NCBI RefSeq assembly: GCF_008329945.1
Contig: NZ_CP035807.1
Coordinates: forward strand, 3,162,001-3,226,000
Direction of reading: 5' to 3'
DNA: 64,000 nucleotides
Origin: Thiospirochaeta perfilievii
Lineage (GTDB): Bacteria; Spirochaetota; Spirochaetia; DSM-2461
Positions 1 to 9,499 of the stretch are shown here, in pieces. The notes beneath the pieces were generated by a model. It had not been told where the DNA came from and searched no databases. It was given only the letters and a program-made list of their open reading frames with translations. The stretch's first letter is position 1, and every line of letters begins with the position of its first letter. A program made the position numbers and the translations under genes.

Positions 1-2
1 TT

Positions 3-848
3 GTGCATATAAAAAAAAAGAGATTTGATAGATCAATAACTCTTTTTATAACTCTTTTTATTCTCTCTTCTGTAATGCTTTTATCAAATGAAAGTTTTAG
101 AGCAGCAAAAGAGGGAACTTTATCCTTTTTTTCTCTCCTTCAAGCTGGCTTAGATAATACTGTTAAGTTTACAAGGAATACGGTAAATTCAGTTGGAGAA
201 TTGAAAGATCTAAAAAATAGATATGATCTACTTTATGCTGAACTAGATGAGTATCGTGGTATACATAGGGATTTTTTAGAGGTTAAAAGAGAAAATAGAG
301 AGTTTAAAAAGTTATTAGGATTTATGGACTCATTAGACCATGATTCAATCCCCTGTGAAATAATAGGTAAAGATCCTAGTAATCTTAGTTCAACTGTGAT
401 TATAAATAAGGGTTCAAAACATGGTATAGAGAAGAATATGCCTGTGGTTGCTGAACAGAATGGGATGATTGGGATTGTAGGAAAAGTTATTAATGTAGGA
501 ATACAGTCCTCCCTTGTATTACCACTTTTAGATCAAAGCAGCTATATTGCTGGAAGATTATCTAAGTCTAGGTTTGAGGGGTTAATCAATGGTCTTGGCT
601 CTAATGAAGGGTTTTTAGAGCTAAACTATGTTAAAAAAATAGCGTTAAATGATATCTCTGTTGGGGATCTTGTGGAGACTAGTGGAATGAAATCTTTATA
701 CCCTAAGGGGTACTATATAGGTAGAATTGTAGATATTAGCAGGGTAGAGTATGAGACCTCTTTAAGTATCAAAGTTGAGCCTATAATCGATTTTTCAAGA
801 CTAGAATATGTATCAGTTTTAAAAACTACAGGAGTCAGTTATGAATAA
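3..848 (+). CDS. mreC: Rod shape-determining protein MreC
   Basis: MreC is the periplasmic scaffold of the elongasome and links MreB/MreD to PBP2 and RodA. The 281-residue product has one N-terminal membrane helix (about residues 11-29), a coiled coil (about 60-105) and the two beta domains typical of MreC (about 110-275, with the stretch INKGSKHGIEKNMPV). Length fits the family. The assigned start is a GTG two bases from the window edge, so the true start could lie upstream. It overlaps mreD by eight bases and heads a tightly packed mreC-mreD-mrdA-rodA operon. Confidence 0.93.
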   Translation: MHIKKKRFDRSITLFITLFILSSVMLLSNESFRAAKEGTLSFFSLLQAGLDNTVKFTRNTVNSVGELKDLKNRYDLLYAELDEYRGIHRDFLEVKRENREFKKLLGFMDSLDHDSIPCEIIGKDPSNLSSTVIINKGSKHGIEKNMPVVAEQNGMIGIVGKVINVGIQSSLVLPLLDQSSYIAGRLSKSRFEGLINGLGSNEGFLELNYVKKIALNDISVGDLVETSGMKSLYPKGYYIGRIVDISRVEYETSLSIKVEPIIDFSRLEYVSVLKTTGVSYE

Positions 849-1353
849 TAAGTTATTACTATTTTTATCGGCTCTTGGTATATCTGTTGTTTCCATAGTT
901 ATTCAAAGTGTAATATTCCCAATATTTTTTATTAATGATTATATGCCAGATATCTCATTAATCGCCCTAATTTATTTTTCAATTAACTATGGAAAGGTCT
1001 TTGGGCAGTGGCTAGGTTTTAGCACTGGTATTATCTTTGACTCATTAAGTGGTGTCCCGTTTGGTCTAAATACGCTTGTAAGGTTAATATTAGGTTTTTT
1101 TCTTGGATTTTTTGAGGGAAAGATATTTATGGATAAAATAATTTTACCGTGTATTATTATTACACTTTGTACAGTGGCTAAGTTTTTCCTAATTTCTCTA
1201 GTTGGATTATTCTATCCAATTGACTTAAATATTGACTTTTTCTCAGTAAGATATGTCATAGAGATTGGTATGAATATTCTGTTTACACCAATAATATTTA
1301 TTCTTTTTAATTTTATATCAAAGAGACTAATTTCAAATAGAGATAGAGTTTAA
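841..1353 (+). CDS. mreD: Rod shape-determining protein MreD
   Basis: MreD is the small integral membrane partner of MreC in the elongasome. The 170-residue product is almost entirely hydrophobic, with about five membrane segments and the family-like stretch PDISLIALIYFSINYGK near residue 37, followed by a glycine-rich segment (SGVPFGLNTLVRLILGFFLG). The ATG lies inside the end of mreC and the stop overlaps the ATG of the PBP2 gene by one base, so translation is probably coupled. Identification rests on hydrophobicity, length and position as much as on sequence. Confidence 0.9.
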   Translation: MNNKLLLFLSALGISVVSIVIQSVIFPIFFINDYMPDISLIALIYFSINYGKVFGQWLGFSTGIIFDSLSGVPFGLNTLVRLILGFFLGFFEGKIFMDKIILPCIIITLCTVAKFFLISLVGLFYPIDLNIDFFSVRYVIEIGMNILFTPIIFILFNFISKRLISNRDRV

Positions 1354-3191
1354 TGGATCATAGTGTTAATAAGTTTAGAATTTACACACTTCTAGCAATA
1401 GTTGTACTCTCCTTTGGTTATAATTTATATCATCTTTATAAAATGCAAGTAATTGATCAGATTATGTATCAAAAAAAGGCTACAGCTGTTTCAAGTCGAA
1501 GTACTTCTATTCGAGCCCCTAGAGGGGAGATTTATGATAGGAATTATGATGTACCCTATGTTGATAATACAGAGTCATTTAGTGTTGTTATAAACCCTGC
1601 AAGTGTCGAGAGTGAAGAGTATCCCGAACTAATTGAGAAGCTAGCACTATATTTGGAAGTGGATAAAAGCATAATTGAAAAAAAACTTCCATATTCTGTT
1701 CGTCGATCATACAAAAACATTGAAATTCTAGACTCTGTTTCATATGATAAAATTGTATCTATTGCTGAAAATATTGATCATCTTCCTGGAGTTTCATGGG
1801 AGAGTATCCCAATAAGAAATTACCTCTTTTCCGGTTCCATATCTCATATTTTAGGTTATGTAGGTAATATCTCCCAAAGTGAGTTTCAAGTTTTATATAA
1901 CGATGGTTATACTTTAAATGATGATATTGGTAAAAATGGCGTTGAAAAGCAGTATGATATTGTTCTTAAGGGTAAGAACGGACTTAAGTATAAGACCGTA
2001 GATGTAAAAGGAAGAAAACTAGATAAAGAAAACTTAAAAGAGGACATTGCACCTATTCCAGGTAAAAACCTTGTTTTAACAATAGACAGAAAAATTCAGA
2101 CTTTAGCGGAAAAAGCACTTGGTGAAAGAAAGGGATCAGTTGTGGTTTTAAAACCTAGTACAGGAGAAATTTTAGCAATGGTATCCTATCCATGGTATGA
2201 ACCAAGTGAGTTTTATATCCCTGGGAAAAATGCTTTTGGAAATATTTTGTTGGATGAAGATAAACCTCTACTAAATAGAGCTATACAGGGTTATGCACCA
2301 GCTTCAACCTTTAAAATTATAATGTCAGCCGCAGCTTTAGAAGAAGAGGTTCCAGAGGATTTAACCGTTGAGTGTACTGGTCGTGTCTTTTATGGAGATA
2401 GGTATTTTGGATGTTGGAATAGAGCAGGACATGGAACTGTAAACCTAGAGTCAGCATTAGAGAACTCATGTAATATCTATTTTTATACTATTGGAAGAGA
2501 CTATCTAGGCATTGATAAGATTAATACATATGCTAGGGAGTTCGGTTTTGGTCAAACTTCAGGTATCGATCTACCAAATGAAGCAGCAGGTCAGGTTCCA
2601 ACCCCAGAGTGGGTAAAGAAAAAATACGACGTTACATGGACCCATGGTGATACTATGAATGTCTCTATTGGTCAAGGAAGAACTCTTGCAACACCACTTC
2701 AAATAGCTGATCAATTAGCTTTTATTTTAAATGGTGGTGTGGTATATAAACCCCATGTGGTTAAAGAGATTGTTGATCCTCTAACTGGGGAGGTTTTAGA
2801 AGTTATACCAAGGGAAGTTATTTTAAAATCATCATACAAACCAGAGACATTTGAGAAGGTTAAATCATATATGAGGGGTGTTATAACAGAGGGTACAGCA
2901 AAATATGCAATTTCTACTAAAGCTGTAGAAATTGCTGCTAAGACTGGAACAGGAGAGGTTGGTTTTTCTGATAAATTCCACGACTGGTTTGTATCCTATG
3001 GACCCTACGATGCACCCCCTGAGGAGCAGGTTGTTATGGTAGTAATGATAGAGGCTTCCAATGATTTAGATAAATACAGACCATGGGCGCCTAAGGCTAC
3101 AAACCTAATATATCAGGGTATTTTTGCAGAGCAAACTTTTGAGGAAGTTGTTAAAACCCTAAGACCATACTATTTAAGAGAGCTATTCTAA
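1353..3191 (+). CDS. mrdA: Penicillin-binding protein 2 (elongation transpeptidase)
   Basis: This is a class B monofunctional transpeptidase that cross-links peptidoglycan during side-wall growth with RodA. The 612-residue protein has one N-terminal membrane helix (about 10-28), a PBP dimerisation domain with the RGEIYDRN motif near residue 57, and a transpeptidase domain with all three active-site motifs: S318-T-F-K321, S372-C-N374 and K530-T-G. A QGYAPASTFK context precedes the catalytic serine. It overlaps both mreD and rodA by one base. Confidence 0.95.
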   Translation: MDHSVNKFRIYTLLAIVVLSFGYNLYHLYKMQVIDQIMYQKKATAVSSRSTSIRAPRGEIYDRNYDVPYVDNTESFSVVINPASVESEEYPELIEKLALYLEVDKSIIEKKLPYSVRRSYKNIEILDSVSYDKIVSIAENIDHLPGVSWESIPIRNYLFSGSISHILGYVGNISQSEFQVLYNDGYTLNDDIGKNGVEKQYDIVLKGKNGLKYKTVDVKGRKLDKENLKEDIAPIPGKNLVLTIDRKIQTLAEKALGERKGSVVVLKPSTGEILAMVSYPWYEPSEFYIPGKNAFGNILLDEDKPLLNRAIQGYAPASTFKIIMSAAALEEEVPEDLTVECTGRVFYGDRYFGCWNRAGHGTVNLESALENSCNIYFYTIGRDYLGIDKINTYAREFGFGQTSGIDLPNEAAGQVPTPEWVKKKYDVTWTHGDTMNVSIGQGRTLATPLQIADQLAFILNGGVVYKPHVVKEIVDPLTGEVLEVIPREVILKSSYKPETFEKVKSYMRGVITEGTAKYAISTKAVEIAAKTGTGEVGFSDKFHDWFVSYGPYDAPPEEQVVMVVMIEASNDLDKYRPWAPKATNLIYQGIFAEQTFEEVVKTLRPYYLRELF

Positions 3192-4519
3192 TGAAAAATA
3201 AGATAGATGTAGGTAAAAGTTTATCTAGAATTGACTTTTTTATGTTAGCTGCAGTATTTGTTTTAATGTTTTTAGGGGTTATGTTTATATATTCTAGTGG
3301 TATCTCTTCAATAGGGGTAAATACATCTAATGAGTATGTAAAGCAAGTTGTTAGAATAATATCAGGACTCTTTGTTTTAGTTTTTTTCTCCCTATATGAT
3401 ATTGAGAAAATTAAGAGTATATCCCTAATAACATATCTGTTTCTTATATTTGTTTTAATCTATACAAGGTTATTTGGTACCCTTGTTAATGGTGCTAGGT
3501 CATGGATATATGTAGGGGGGTTCGTTTTTCAGCCATCTGAATTTACTAAACTAACTACTATTTTATTTTTAGGAAAGTATTTAGATGATAATCAAAAGGA
3601 TATTAGAAGTTTAAAAGTATTTATTACATCATTTATAATAATTTCTATTCCCTTTGGATTAATACTTCTGCAACCGGATATGGGAACAGCATCAGTCTAT
3701 ATCCCAATTTTTCTTGCAATGCTTTTTATATCTGGTTGTAATATAAAATATCTGACCTATTTAATACTTTTAGGTGCTCTAACACTTGTTCTTACAATGT
3801 TACCTGGATGGGAGACCTATATATTACAGAGTAATAATACCTTTGTATCTGTATTAACAGAACCTAGACTTATTTTATATTTAATAGGTTCCATAACATT
3901 CTCAATTTTACTATCTCTTATTGGGCTTTTATATTTTAAAAAAGAGTATTTTAATTGGTTAATCTACTTCTTTTCAATTATTGTATTCTCACTTATATTA
4001 TCATTTGTTGCTAGAGAGTACGTTTTAAAAGATTATCAAATAATGAGACTAATAGTTTTTATGAATCCCCAGGTTGATCCTCTTAATTTTGGTTGGAATA
4101 TAATACAGGCTACCACTGCAGTAGGTTCCGGAGGTTTTAGCGGGAAGGGGTTTTTACAGGGAACCCAGTCCCATTATCAGTTTTTACCCGAGCAAAGTAC
4201 AGACTTTATATTTTCTATCCTCTCAGAAGAGTTAGGGTTTCTTGGAGCTTTATTAGTTTTTGGGTTATTTTTAATAATTTTAATAAGGGGTCTGTTGATT
4301 TTAACCTACGCGAAAAACAACTTTTCCATACTTGTTGGCTCTGGTATTATAGGGATGATTTTCTTCCATGTAATTTTAAATGTGGGAATGAATATAGGAT
4401 TAATGCCAATTACAGGAATTCCTCTATTTTTCCTCTCCTATGGAGGATCTTCTCTATGGACAGCATTGGCTGGAATAGGTATCCTACAAGGAATTTATCA
4501 ACGACGTTATAGGAATTAA
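3191..4519 (+). CDS. rodA: RodA peptidoglycan glycosyltransferase (SEDS family)
   Basis: RodA polymerises lipid II into glycan strands during elongation, partnered with PBP2. The 442-residue polytopic protein shows SEDS signatures: WIYVGGFVFQPSEFTK near residue 105, LLQPDMGTASVY near 160, and the C-terminal GIPLFFLSYGGSSLW block. About ten membrane helices are visible. An insertion of extra hydrophobic sequence near residues 210-280 makes it a little longer than the usual 370-400 residues. It starts on the last base of the PBP2 gene. Confidence 0.95.
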   Translation: MKNKIDVGKSLSRIDFFMLAAVFVLMFLGVMFIYSSGISSIGVNTSNEYVKQVVRIISGLFVLVFFSLYDIEKIKSISLITYLFLIFVLIYTRLFGTLVNGARSWIYVGGFVFQPSEFTKLTTILFLGKYLDDNQKDIRSLKVFITSFIIISIPFGLILLQPDMGTASVYIPIFLAMLFISGCNIKYLTYLILLGALTLVLTMLPGWETYILQSNNTFVSVLTEPRLILYLIGSITFSILLSLIGLLYFKKEYFNWLIYFFSIIVFSLILSFVAREYVLKDYQIMRLIVFMNPQVDPLNFGWNIIQATTAVGSGGFSGKGFLQGTQSHYQFLPEQSTDFIFSILSEELGFLGALLVFGLFLIILIRGLLILTYAKNNFSILVGSGIIGMIFFHVILNVGMNIGLMPITGIPLFFLSYGGSSLWTALAGIGILQGIYQRRYRN

Positions 4520-4520
4520 A

Positions 4521-6986
4521 ATGAATAATATAATTAACAGATATAAATACGATCTTCTAAATATAAGAATGCCTGGCAGGTATTTAGGAGGTGAGTTTGG
4601 GTCTATATACCCCACAGGTGATGAAATATTAAAAATGGGAGTATCCTTTCCTGATCTTTATGAGATTGGGATGTCAAATCAAGCTCTTAAAATTTTGTAT
4701 AATCTGTTTAATAGTGTTGAAGGTGTTATATGTGAGAGAGTTTTTGCTCCAGCTCCTGACTTTGAAGAGTTTTTAAGGGATAAGGAGTTATCTCTTTTCA
4801 CATTAGAGAGTGGATTTCCTTTAAAGAAACTTGATATTTTAACATTTACGATAGGTTACGAACTATGTCTTACAAATCTATTAACAATGTTAGATGTTTC
4901 TAATATTCCATTAAAAGTAGATGATAGAGGGGAGGATGATCCTATTATAATTGCTGGAGGTCCAGCTACAACAAACCCTGTGGCCTTTGGACACATTGTA
5001 GACTTTGTTTTTATAGGTGAGGCTGAAGGAGCATTTGAAGTGCTTCTTGAGGATATTGTTACACTTAAAAAAGAGGGAAAAACTAGAAACTCAATATATG
5101 AATTTATAAAAAAACAAGATTATATATGGCATAAAGATAAAAAAGACCGGGTTAAAAGAGTATTTTGGAGGGAGTTTGGTTTATCTGCCCAGAAAAGAAC
5201 TCATCTTCCTGTTGCCTCTATAACTCCTGTTCAAGACCACGGTGTTGTAGAAATTATGAGGGGATGTCCTAACGGTTGTAGATTCTGCCATGCAGGTGTT
5301 TATTATAAACCATTTAGACAAAAAGAGTTTGAACACATTGTAAAAGAGGTTGAAGACCTTGTAGATATTTGTGGCTATAGGACAATAACTCTTTCTTCCC
5401 TATCATCCGGTGATTATAATGGTATTCATACCTTAGTTAAAGGTTTAAATAATAGGTTTAAAAGTAGGGGAGTCTCATTTTCTCTTCCCTCATTAAGGGT
5501 TAACTCTGTCTCCTTACCACTAATTGAGGAGTTATCTGAAGTTAGAAAGAGTAGTTTAACATTTGCCCTCGAGACCCCTAAACTAGGTTGGCAAAGGGGT
5601 ATAAATAAAGAAGTTCCTAAGGATAGAATAATTGAGATTTTATTAAAGGCTAAGGAGCGGGGTTGGAAGCTTGCTAAATTCTATTTCATGATCGGACTAC
5701 CTGTAGCCGGTGGAGAAGATGAAGTAGGACCTATAATTGATCTTATTAAGGAGCTTTATGCTGCCACAGGATTAAGGTTTAATGTTAATGTAGGTGTTTT
5801 TATTCCAAAACCACATACAACCTATGAGAGATCCTATCAATTTGGTGATGAGCTAGGCTTCTTGAAGTTAAAAGAGATTAAAAGTGGTCTTAAAGGTAAA
5901 AATATAAAGGTTAATTTCCACTCTCCATTTTTATCATTTTTAGAAGGTATTTTTACCCGAGGTGATGAGAGGGTTAATGACTTATTAATAAGTGCATATA
6001 AAAAGGGAGCTAGACTTGATGCATGGGATGAGTATATAAACAGGGATTTATGGAGAGAGGTTATATCTGAAGCTTCATGGGATGTGGAAGATTTTGTAAC
6101 AAGGGAAAGGTCTTTAGATGACAAACTACCATGGGGAAATATCTCTCTATTAGAGAGTTCAGCCTTTAAATGTGATCAGTTAGAGAAATCCCAAGAAGAG
6201 GAAGCTTCATCCCTTTGTACAGATGATTGTGACCATAACTGTGGTGTATGTAAAAAGGATATCAAGGTTAAATACGCTAAAATTGTAGATAACTTTGAAA
6301 CAACAGAGCATAAAGATGTTGTTGATAAATCTACCTATAAAAAGATAGTATTTAGGTTTTCTAAAAATGGAAGGGCTATCTTTGTCCCACATCTAAGTAC
6401 TATGACAATTATTGAGAGGGCTTTTTTTAGAAGTGGTATTGAAGTACGGTTTACTGAGGGATTTAATCCTAAACCAAAATTAGAGTTTGCCCACCCTTTA
6501 ACTATGGGATTAAGTTCAGATTATGAGATCTTTGGTATTGAGATCTATAACGGTTATGATAATTTAGATGAGAGCATTAAAAAGCTGAATTCCAACCTTC
6601 CAGAGGGATTTGAAATAATAAAGGCATATCCAATGAACGATATAGCCCAGGGGCGATCCCATAAAAAATTAATGGCTCTATATGCTGGAGCAGATTATGA
6701 AATTTACACTTTAAACTCACCCCTTAATAGCGAGGAGTTAAAAACAAAAATTGAAGAGTTTATAAAAGATAGTGATGTTCTGGATGATTACACCCTGGAG
6801 ATTATCGATGATAATATTCTTAAAGTAAAAGCCATGTTTAATAATAAAAAGTGGAATAACTGTGTAAAAATGGTTTCAGAAGCAGTTGGAGAGTCCGCTC
6901 TTACTAGCGGTTACGATTTTAAACGTACAAGATGTTATGCTAAATCTAAAAAGGGAACTATTATTCTCTTTTCGGATATGAAGTAG
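4521..6986 (+). CDS. Radical SAM protein fused to DUF2344 (TIGR03960/TIGR03936 type)
   Basis: The 821-residue protein begins with an N-terminal domain that resembles B12-binding-type folds, followed by a radical SAM core. The cluster motif is C249-PNG-C253-RF-C256, and FYFMIGLP and VGVFIPKPHTTY follow in the TIM barrel. A cysteine-rich linker (CTDDCDHNCGVC, about residues 568-580) leads into a C-terminal DUF2344 domain starting near YKKIVFRFSKNGRAIFVPHLS. In many genomes the two halves are separate genes near RNase E/G and rplU; fusion is common in spirochaetes. Its substrate is unknown, although an RNA or ribosome role has been suspected from gene context. It starts two bases after rodA and continues that operon. 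Confidence 0.9.
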   Translation: MNNIINRYKYDLLNIRMPGRYLGGEFGSIYPTGDEILKMGVSFPDLYEIGMSNQALKILYNLFNSVEGVICERVFAPAPDFEEFLRDKELSLFTLESGFPLKKLDILTFTIGYELCLTNLLTMLDVSNIPLKVDDRGEDDPIIIAGGPATTNPVAFGHIVDFVFIGEAEGAFEVLLEDIVTLKKEGKTRNSIYEFIKKQDYIWHKDKKDRVKRVFWREFGLSAQKRTHLPVASITPVQDHGVVEIMRGCPNGCRFCHAGVYYKPFRQKEFEHIVKEVEDLVDICGYRTITLSSLSSGDYNGIHTLVKGLNNRFKSRGVSFSLPSLRVNSVSLPLIEELSEVRKSSLTFALETPKLGWQRGINKEVPKDRIIEILLKAKERGWKLAKFYFMIGLPVAGGEDEVGPIIDLIKELYAATGLRFNVNVGVFIPKPHTTYERSYQFGDELGFLKLKEIKSGLKGKNIKVNFHSPFLSFLEGIFTRGDERVNDLLISAYKKGARLDAWDEYINRDLWREVISEASWDVEDFVTRERSLDDKLPWGNISLLESSAFKCDQLEKSQEEEASSLCTDDCDHNCGVCKKDIKVKYAKIVDNFETTEHKDVVDKSTYKKIVFRFSKNGRAIFVPHLSTMTIIERAFFRSGIEVRFTEGFNPKPKLEFAHPLTMGLSSDYEIFGIEIYNGYDNLDESIKKLNSNLPEGFEIIKAYPMNDIAQGRSHKKLMALYAGADYEIYTLNSPLNSEELKTKIEEFIKDSDVLDDYTLEIIDDNILKVKAMFNNKKWNNCVKMVSEAVGESALTSGYDFKRTRCYAKSKKGTIILFSDMK

Positions 6987-6996
6987 GAGCTATTAA

Positions 6997-7230
6997 ATGC
7001 AGAAAGAAAATGATCATAGTAAAGATATGCTACATGGGGTTAAATTAAACGATATAGTCACTTTTTTAGTAGACTATTATGGTTGGGAAGAGCTTGGTAA
7101 TAGAATTAATATTAACTGTTTTATTAATGAGCCATCAATAAAATCAAGTCTTAAATTTTTAAGACGAACACCCTGGGCAAGGAATAAAGTTGAGAAACTA
7201 TATATTGAAACTAGTGGAGCTACATTATAG
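6997..7230 (+). CDS. VF530-type small DNA-binding protein (DUF2132)
   Basis: This 77-residue protein matches the VF530/DUF2132 family along its whole length: [47 protein letters not shown] and a KVEKLYI tail. The family is a small helical fold proposed to bind DNA; the biological role is not settled. The ATG has a GGAG ribosome site seven bases upstream in the spacer after the radical SAM gene. The gene is 10 bases after that gene and its stop overlaps the proposed start of the PHP gene. Confidence 0.85.
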   Translation: MQKENDHSKDMLHGVKLNDIVTFLVDYYGWEELGNRININCFINEPSIKSSLKFLRRTPWARNKVEKLYIETSGATL

Positions 7231-8288
7231 ATCAGTTTAACAAGATTGTAGTATTAAATGATATCTCCAGTAATATAACAGATATTCTTATTCAAAGAGT
7301 TCTTTATCGAATGAAGAAGTCAATTTTTAATGATTTACTTATAATCATTGGTGATAAGGATGAACTAAGTTCTAATATTATAGAAATCCTAAATAGGTCT
7401 GCCCTTGAATATATTATAGTTTCTAATATAAGGGAGAGTATTTACGAGAACCTATATGGTTTTCAATTTCCTAAATTCTCTTCTTCTCCATATCCATATA
7501 TCGTTGTAGATGATTTAGTTGCAAGAAAAATTAAGAGATATAATTTAATTATTGATAAAGAATTAGAGTTGTGGGATAACCATATTCATACCCAATTAGC
7601 CTATTGTAGTGAAAATATGAGTGTTGAGAAAAACATAAAACTTGCAAAACTGTTTGGTCTTAAAGGTATTCGTATAACAGAGCATGCTGATCATCTATAT
7701 TTTAATAGTAGCAACTACAGTGATATAGAGTGTTATACGAAAGGAATTTCATACTCTTTTAAAGAAGATTATAGGATTAAAGAGTTCTTAGAATATAAAA
7801 AAAAATTCTCTGATGACTTTGTTGAATTTGGAGTGGAAGTTGGAATCGATTTTAATGGAGAGCTATTAATAGATCCAGAAGATTTACAACATTTTGATTA
7901 TATATTAGGTGCTATACATGTTTTGAAAGAGTGTACAGCTAATGGGTTTATCTCTACCCTAGAGAAACTACTAAAACATGATATCGATGTATTAGCCCAC
8001 CCCTTTAGAATATTTAAAAGAAGTGGTGTAGCTGTCCCTAATCAGTTATTTAAACCGGTAGCAAAATTACTAAAAGAGTATAATACTGCAGCCGAGATAA
8101 ACTTTCATACTAATGAACCACCTGTAGATTTTATTAAAGAGTGTCTATCCCTAGGAGTAAAATTTAGTTTCGGAAGCGATTCACACAATCTAGCAGAGAT
8201 TGGAGACTTTAGTTATCAATTAAATCTATTAAAAGAAGCTGGTTTTTTTGGAGACTTAAAAGAGATCATGTGGAGTAAAATTACATAA
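7227..8288 (+). CDS. PHP-domain metal-dependent hydrolase, proposed ATA start
   Basis: The C-terminal two thirds is a PHP phosphoesterase domain with the metal-ligand motifs HIHT, TEHADH, GAIHV, AHPF and SDSH, as in histidinol-phosphatase-like enzymes. The substrate is unknown. The first ATG is at 7311, but the frame is open back to 7215 and reads as plausible protein ([20 protein letters not shown]) from the end of the previous gene. There is no ATG, GTG or TTG in that stretch. A GGAG at 7216-7219 lies seven bases before an ATA at 7227 and four before an ATT at 7224. I therefore propose a non-AUG start overlapping the upstream TAG. The hydrolase call is firm and the start is inference. Confidence 0.75.
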   Translation: MDQFNKIVVLNDISSNITDILIQRVLYRMKKSIFNDLLIIIGDKDELSSNIIEILNRSALEYIIVSNIRESIYENLYGFQFPKFSSSPYPYIVVDDLVARKIKRYNLIIDKELELWDNHIHTQLAYCSENMSVEKNIKLAKLFGLKGIRITEHADHLYFNSSNYSDIECYTKGISYSFKEDYRIKEFLEYKKKFSDDFVEFGVEVGIDFNGELLIDPEDLQHFDYILGAIHVLKECTANGFISTLEKLLKHDIDVLAHPFRIFKRSGVAVPNQLFKPVAKLLKEYNTAAEINFHTNEPPVDFIKECLSLGVKFSFGSDSHNLAEIGDFSYQLNLLKEAGFFGDLKEIMWSKIT

Positions 8289-8309
8289 TCTCTTAACTTT
8301 ATGTCTATT

Positions 8310-8720
8310 TTAGCTATATAGCTTTTTTAGAGCATCTTCAACAGCAGACATAATTCCTTTACTTGTTGCTGTAGCTCCAGATACCGCATCTACCTCGCTT
8401 TTTTTCTCGTCTACAATAAAACTTGGAATATATTTTATAGGGGTACTATAAAATCTACTTCCTACTTCATTATGGGAGATAATTTCTACAGAGGTTAAGA
8501 CCCCTTTTTCTATAGTTATTTCCACTGTTAATCCAGTTCCAAATCCATTTGCAACACCTTGGTAAGTTCCATCTTTTAAATCTAATTGGGATATTATCAT
8601 ACCCTCAGGTATTGAATACTGGATACTACTGTGTCTACCTGACTTTGAAAACGGATTTGCAGTTATCACAAAGCTGCTTAAAACTGTGATAAATAATAAT
8701 ATTGATATCATTTTTTTCAT
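8310..8720 (-). CDS. Exported FMN-binding protein (covalent flavin type)
   Basis: This is a 136-residue protein with an N-terminal signal peptide or anchor (about residues 1-20) and an FMN-binding domain. The motif DAVSGATATS near the C-terminus is the flavinylation site of this family, in which FMN is attached to a threonine by ApbE. DGTYQGVANGFGTG is the other conserved block. It follows the polyferredoxin gene with a four-base overlap, so the two probably form an electron-transfer pair across the membrane. No ApbE gene is in the window. Confidence 0.88.
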   Translation of the reverse strand: MKKMISILLFITVLSSFVITANPFSKSGRHSSIQYSIPEGMIISQLDLKDGTYQGVANGFGTGLTVEITIEKGVLTSVEIISHNEVGSRFYSTPIKYIPSFIVDEKKSEVDAVSGATATSKGIMSAVEDALKKLYS

Positions 8721-9388
8721 TTTATCTCCTTGTTTATTTTATTTAAAACAAAATTATATGTTAAACACCCCTCTACTGGGCAAGAATTTATACACTCTAA
8801 ACAGTTAATGCAACTAGGATCTCTTACATGTTTAACTGTTGATATATTAACTTGCATAGGACATTCCTTGTCGCATTTTTTACAATTAATACAGGTTTTA
8901 ACCTCTCTGTTAATTGAGAAGATTCTAAGGGTACTAACTGCCCCATATCTTGCTCCTTCAAAACATAAGTACCTACAAAATGGTCTCTCTATAAATAACC
9001 CAATTATCATTAGTATTCCAAATATAACCCATGAAGATATAGATATAAATTTAAAGTTCCAACTTAGTACCCCGGCGAAGACTCTATATGGGCTATCTAA
9101 TAAAATGGCAAAAGAGAAACCAAATAGTATAAATATAAATAAAATATACCTACTAAATTTAATAACTCTTTCTACATTTTTATTTACTCTTATCCTAGGG
9201 AGATGTAAGAATTTACCAATTTTTGATAAAATATCCTGGGCAAAACCTAAGGGACATAACCATCCACAAAAAAATGGTCCTAGTATAAGTGAACTGATTA
9301 AAAAAACAATAAACATTGTGTAGTTAACTGTTATAAGCCCCAGAACTGATAAAACTATAAAAATAATTTGTACTATTTTCCTTTTCAT
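8717..9388 (-). CDS. Membrane-bound polyferredoxin (NapH/NosR/PceC-like)
   Basis: The 223-residue membrane protein has about five helices and two short cysteine motifs typical of the NapH/NosR group, CGWLCPLG (about residues 41-48) and CRYLCFEGA. A C-terminal domain carries two 4Fe-4S sites (CINCKKCDKECP and CINCLECINSCP). It should pass electrons between the quinone pool or cytoplasmic donors and the adjacent exported FMN-binding protein. I see no clear ribosome binding site before its ATG. The terminal acceptor is not identifiable. Confidence 0.88.
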   Translation of the reverse strand: MKRKIVQIIFIVLSVLGLITVNYTMFIVFLISSLILGPFFCGWLCPLGFAQDILSKIGKFLHLPRIRVNKNVERVIKFSRYILFIFILFGFSFAILLDSPYRVFAGVLSWNFKFISISSWVIFGILMIIGLFIERPFCRYLCFEGARYGAVSTLRIFSINREVKTCINCKKCDKECPMQVNISTVKHVRDPSCINCLECINSCPVEGCLTYNFVLNKINKEIK

Positions 9389-9434
9389 GTAGCTAATTTA
9401 CTACAAAGATAGCTATTATTGGTTAATTTTAGGT

Positions 9435-9452
9435 AAAGTTTATGTAAACTTT
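9435..9452. promoter_or_regulatory. Inverted repeat upstream of the polyferredoxin gene
   Basis: AAAGTTTA-TG-TAAACTTT is an 18-base inverted repeat with eight-base arms. A further GTAAAC copy follows at 9454-9459, giving two GTAAAC units 10 bases apart. It lies 47 bases upstream of the minus-strand polyferredoxin start, a plausible operator position. The cognate regulator is unknown. Confidence 0.45.
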
Positions 9453-9499
9453 TGTAAACATGAAACGTATATAAAGAAAATGACATGTCCCTTCAGCTA

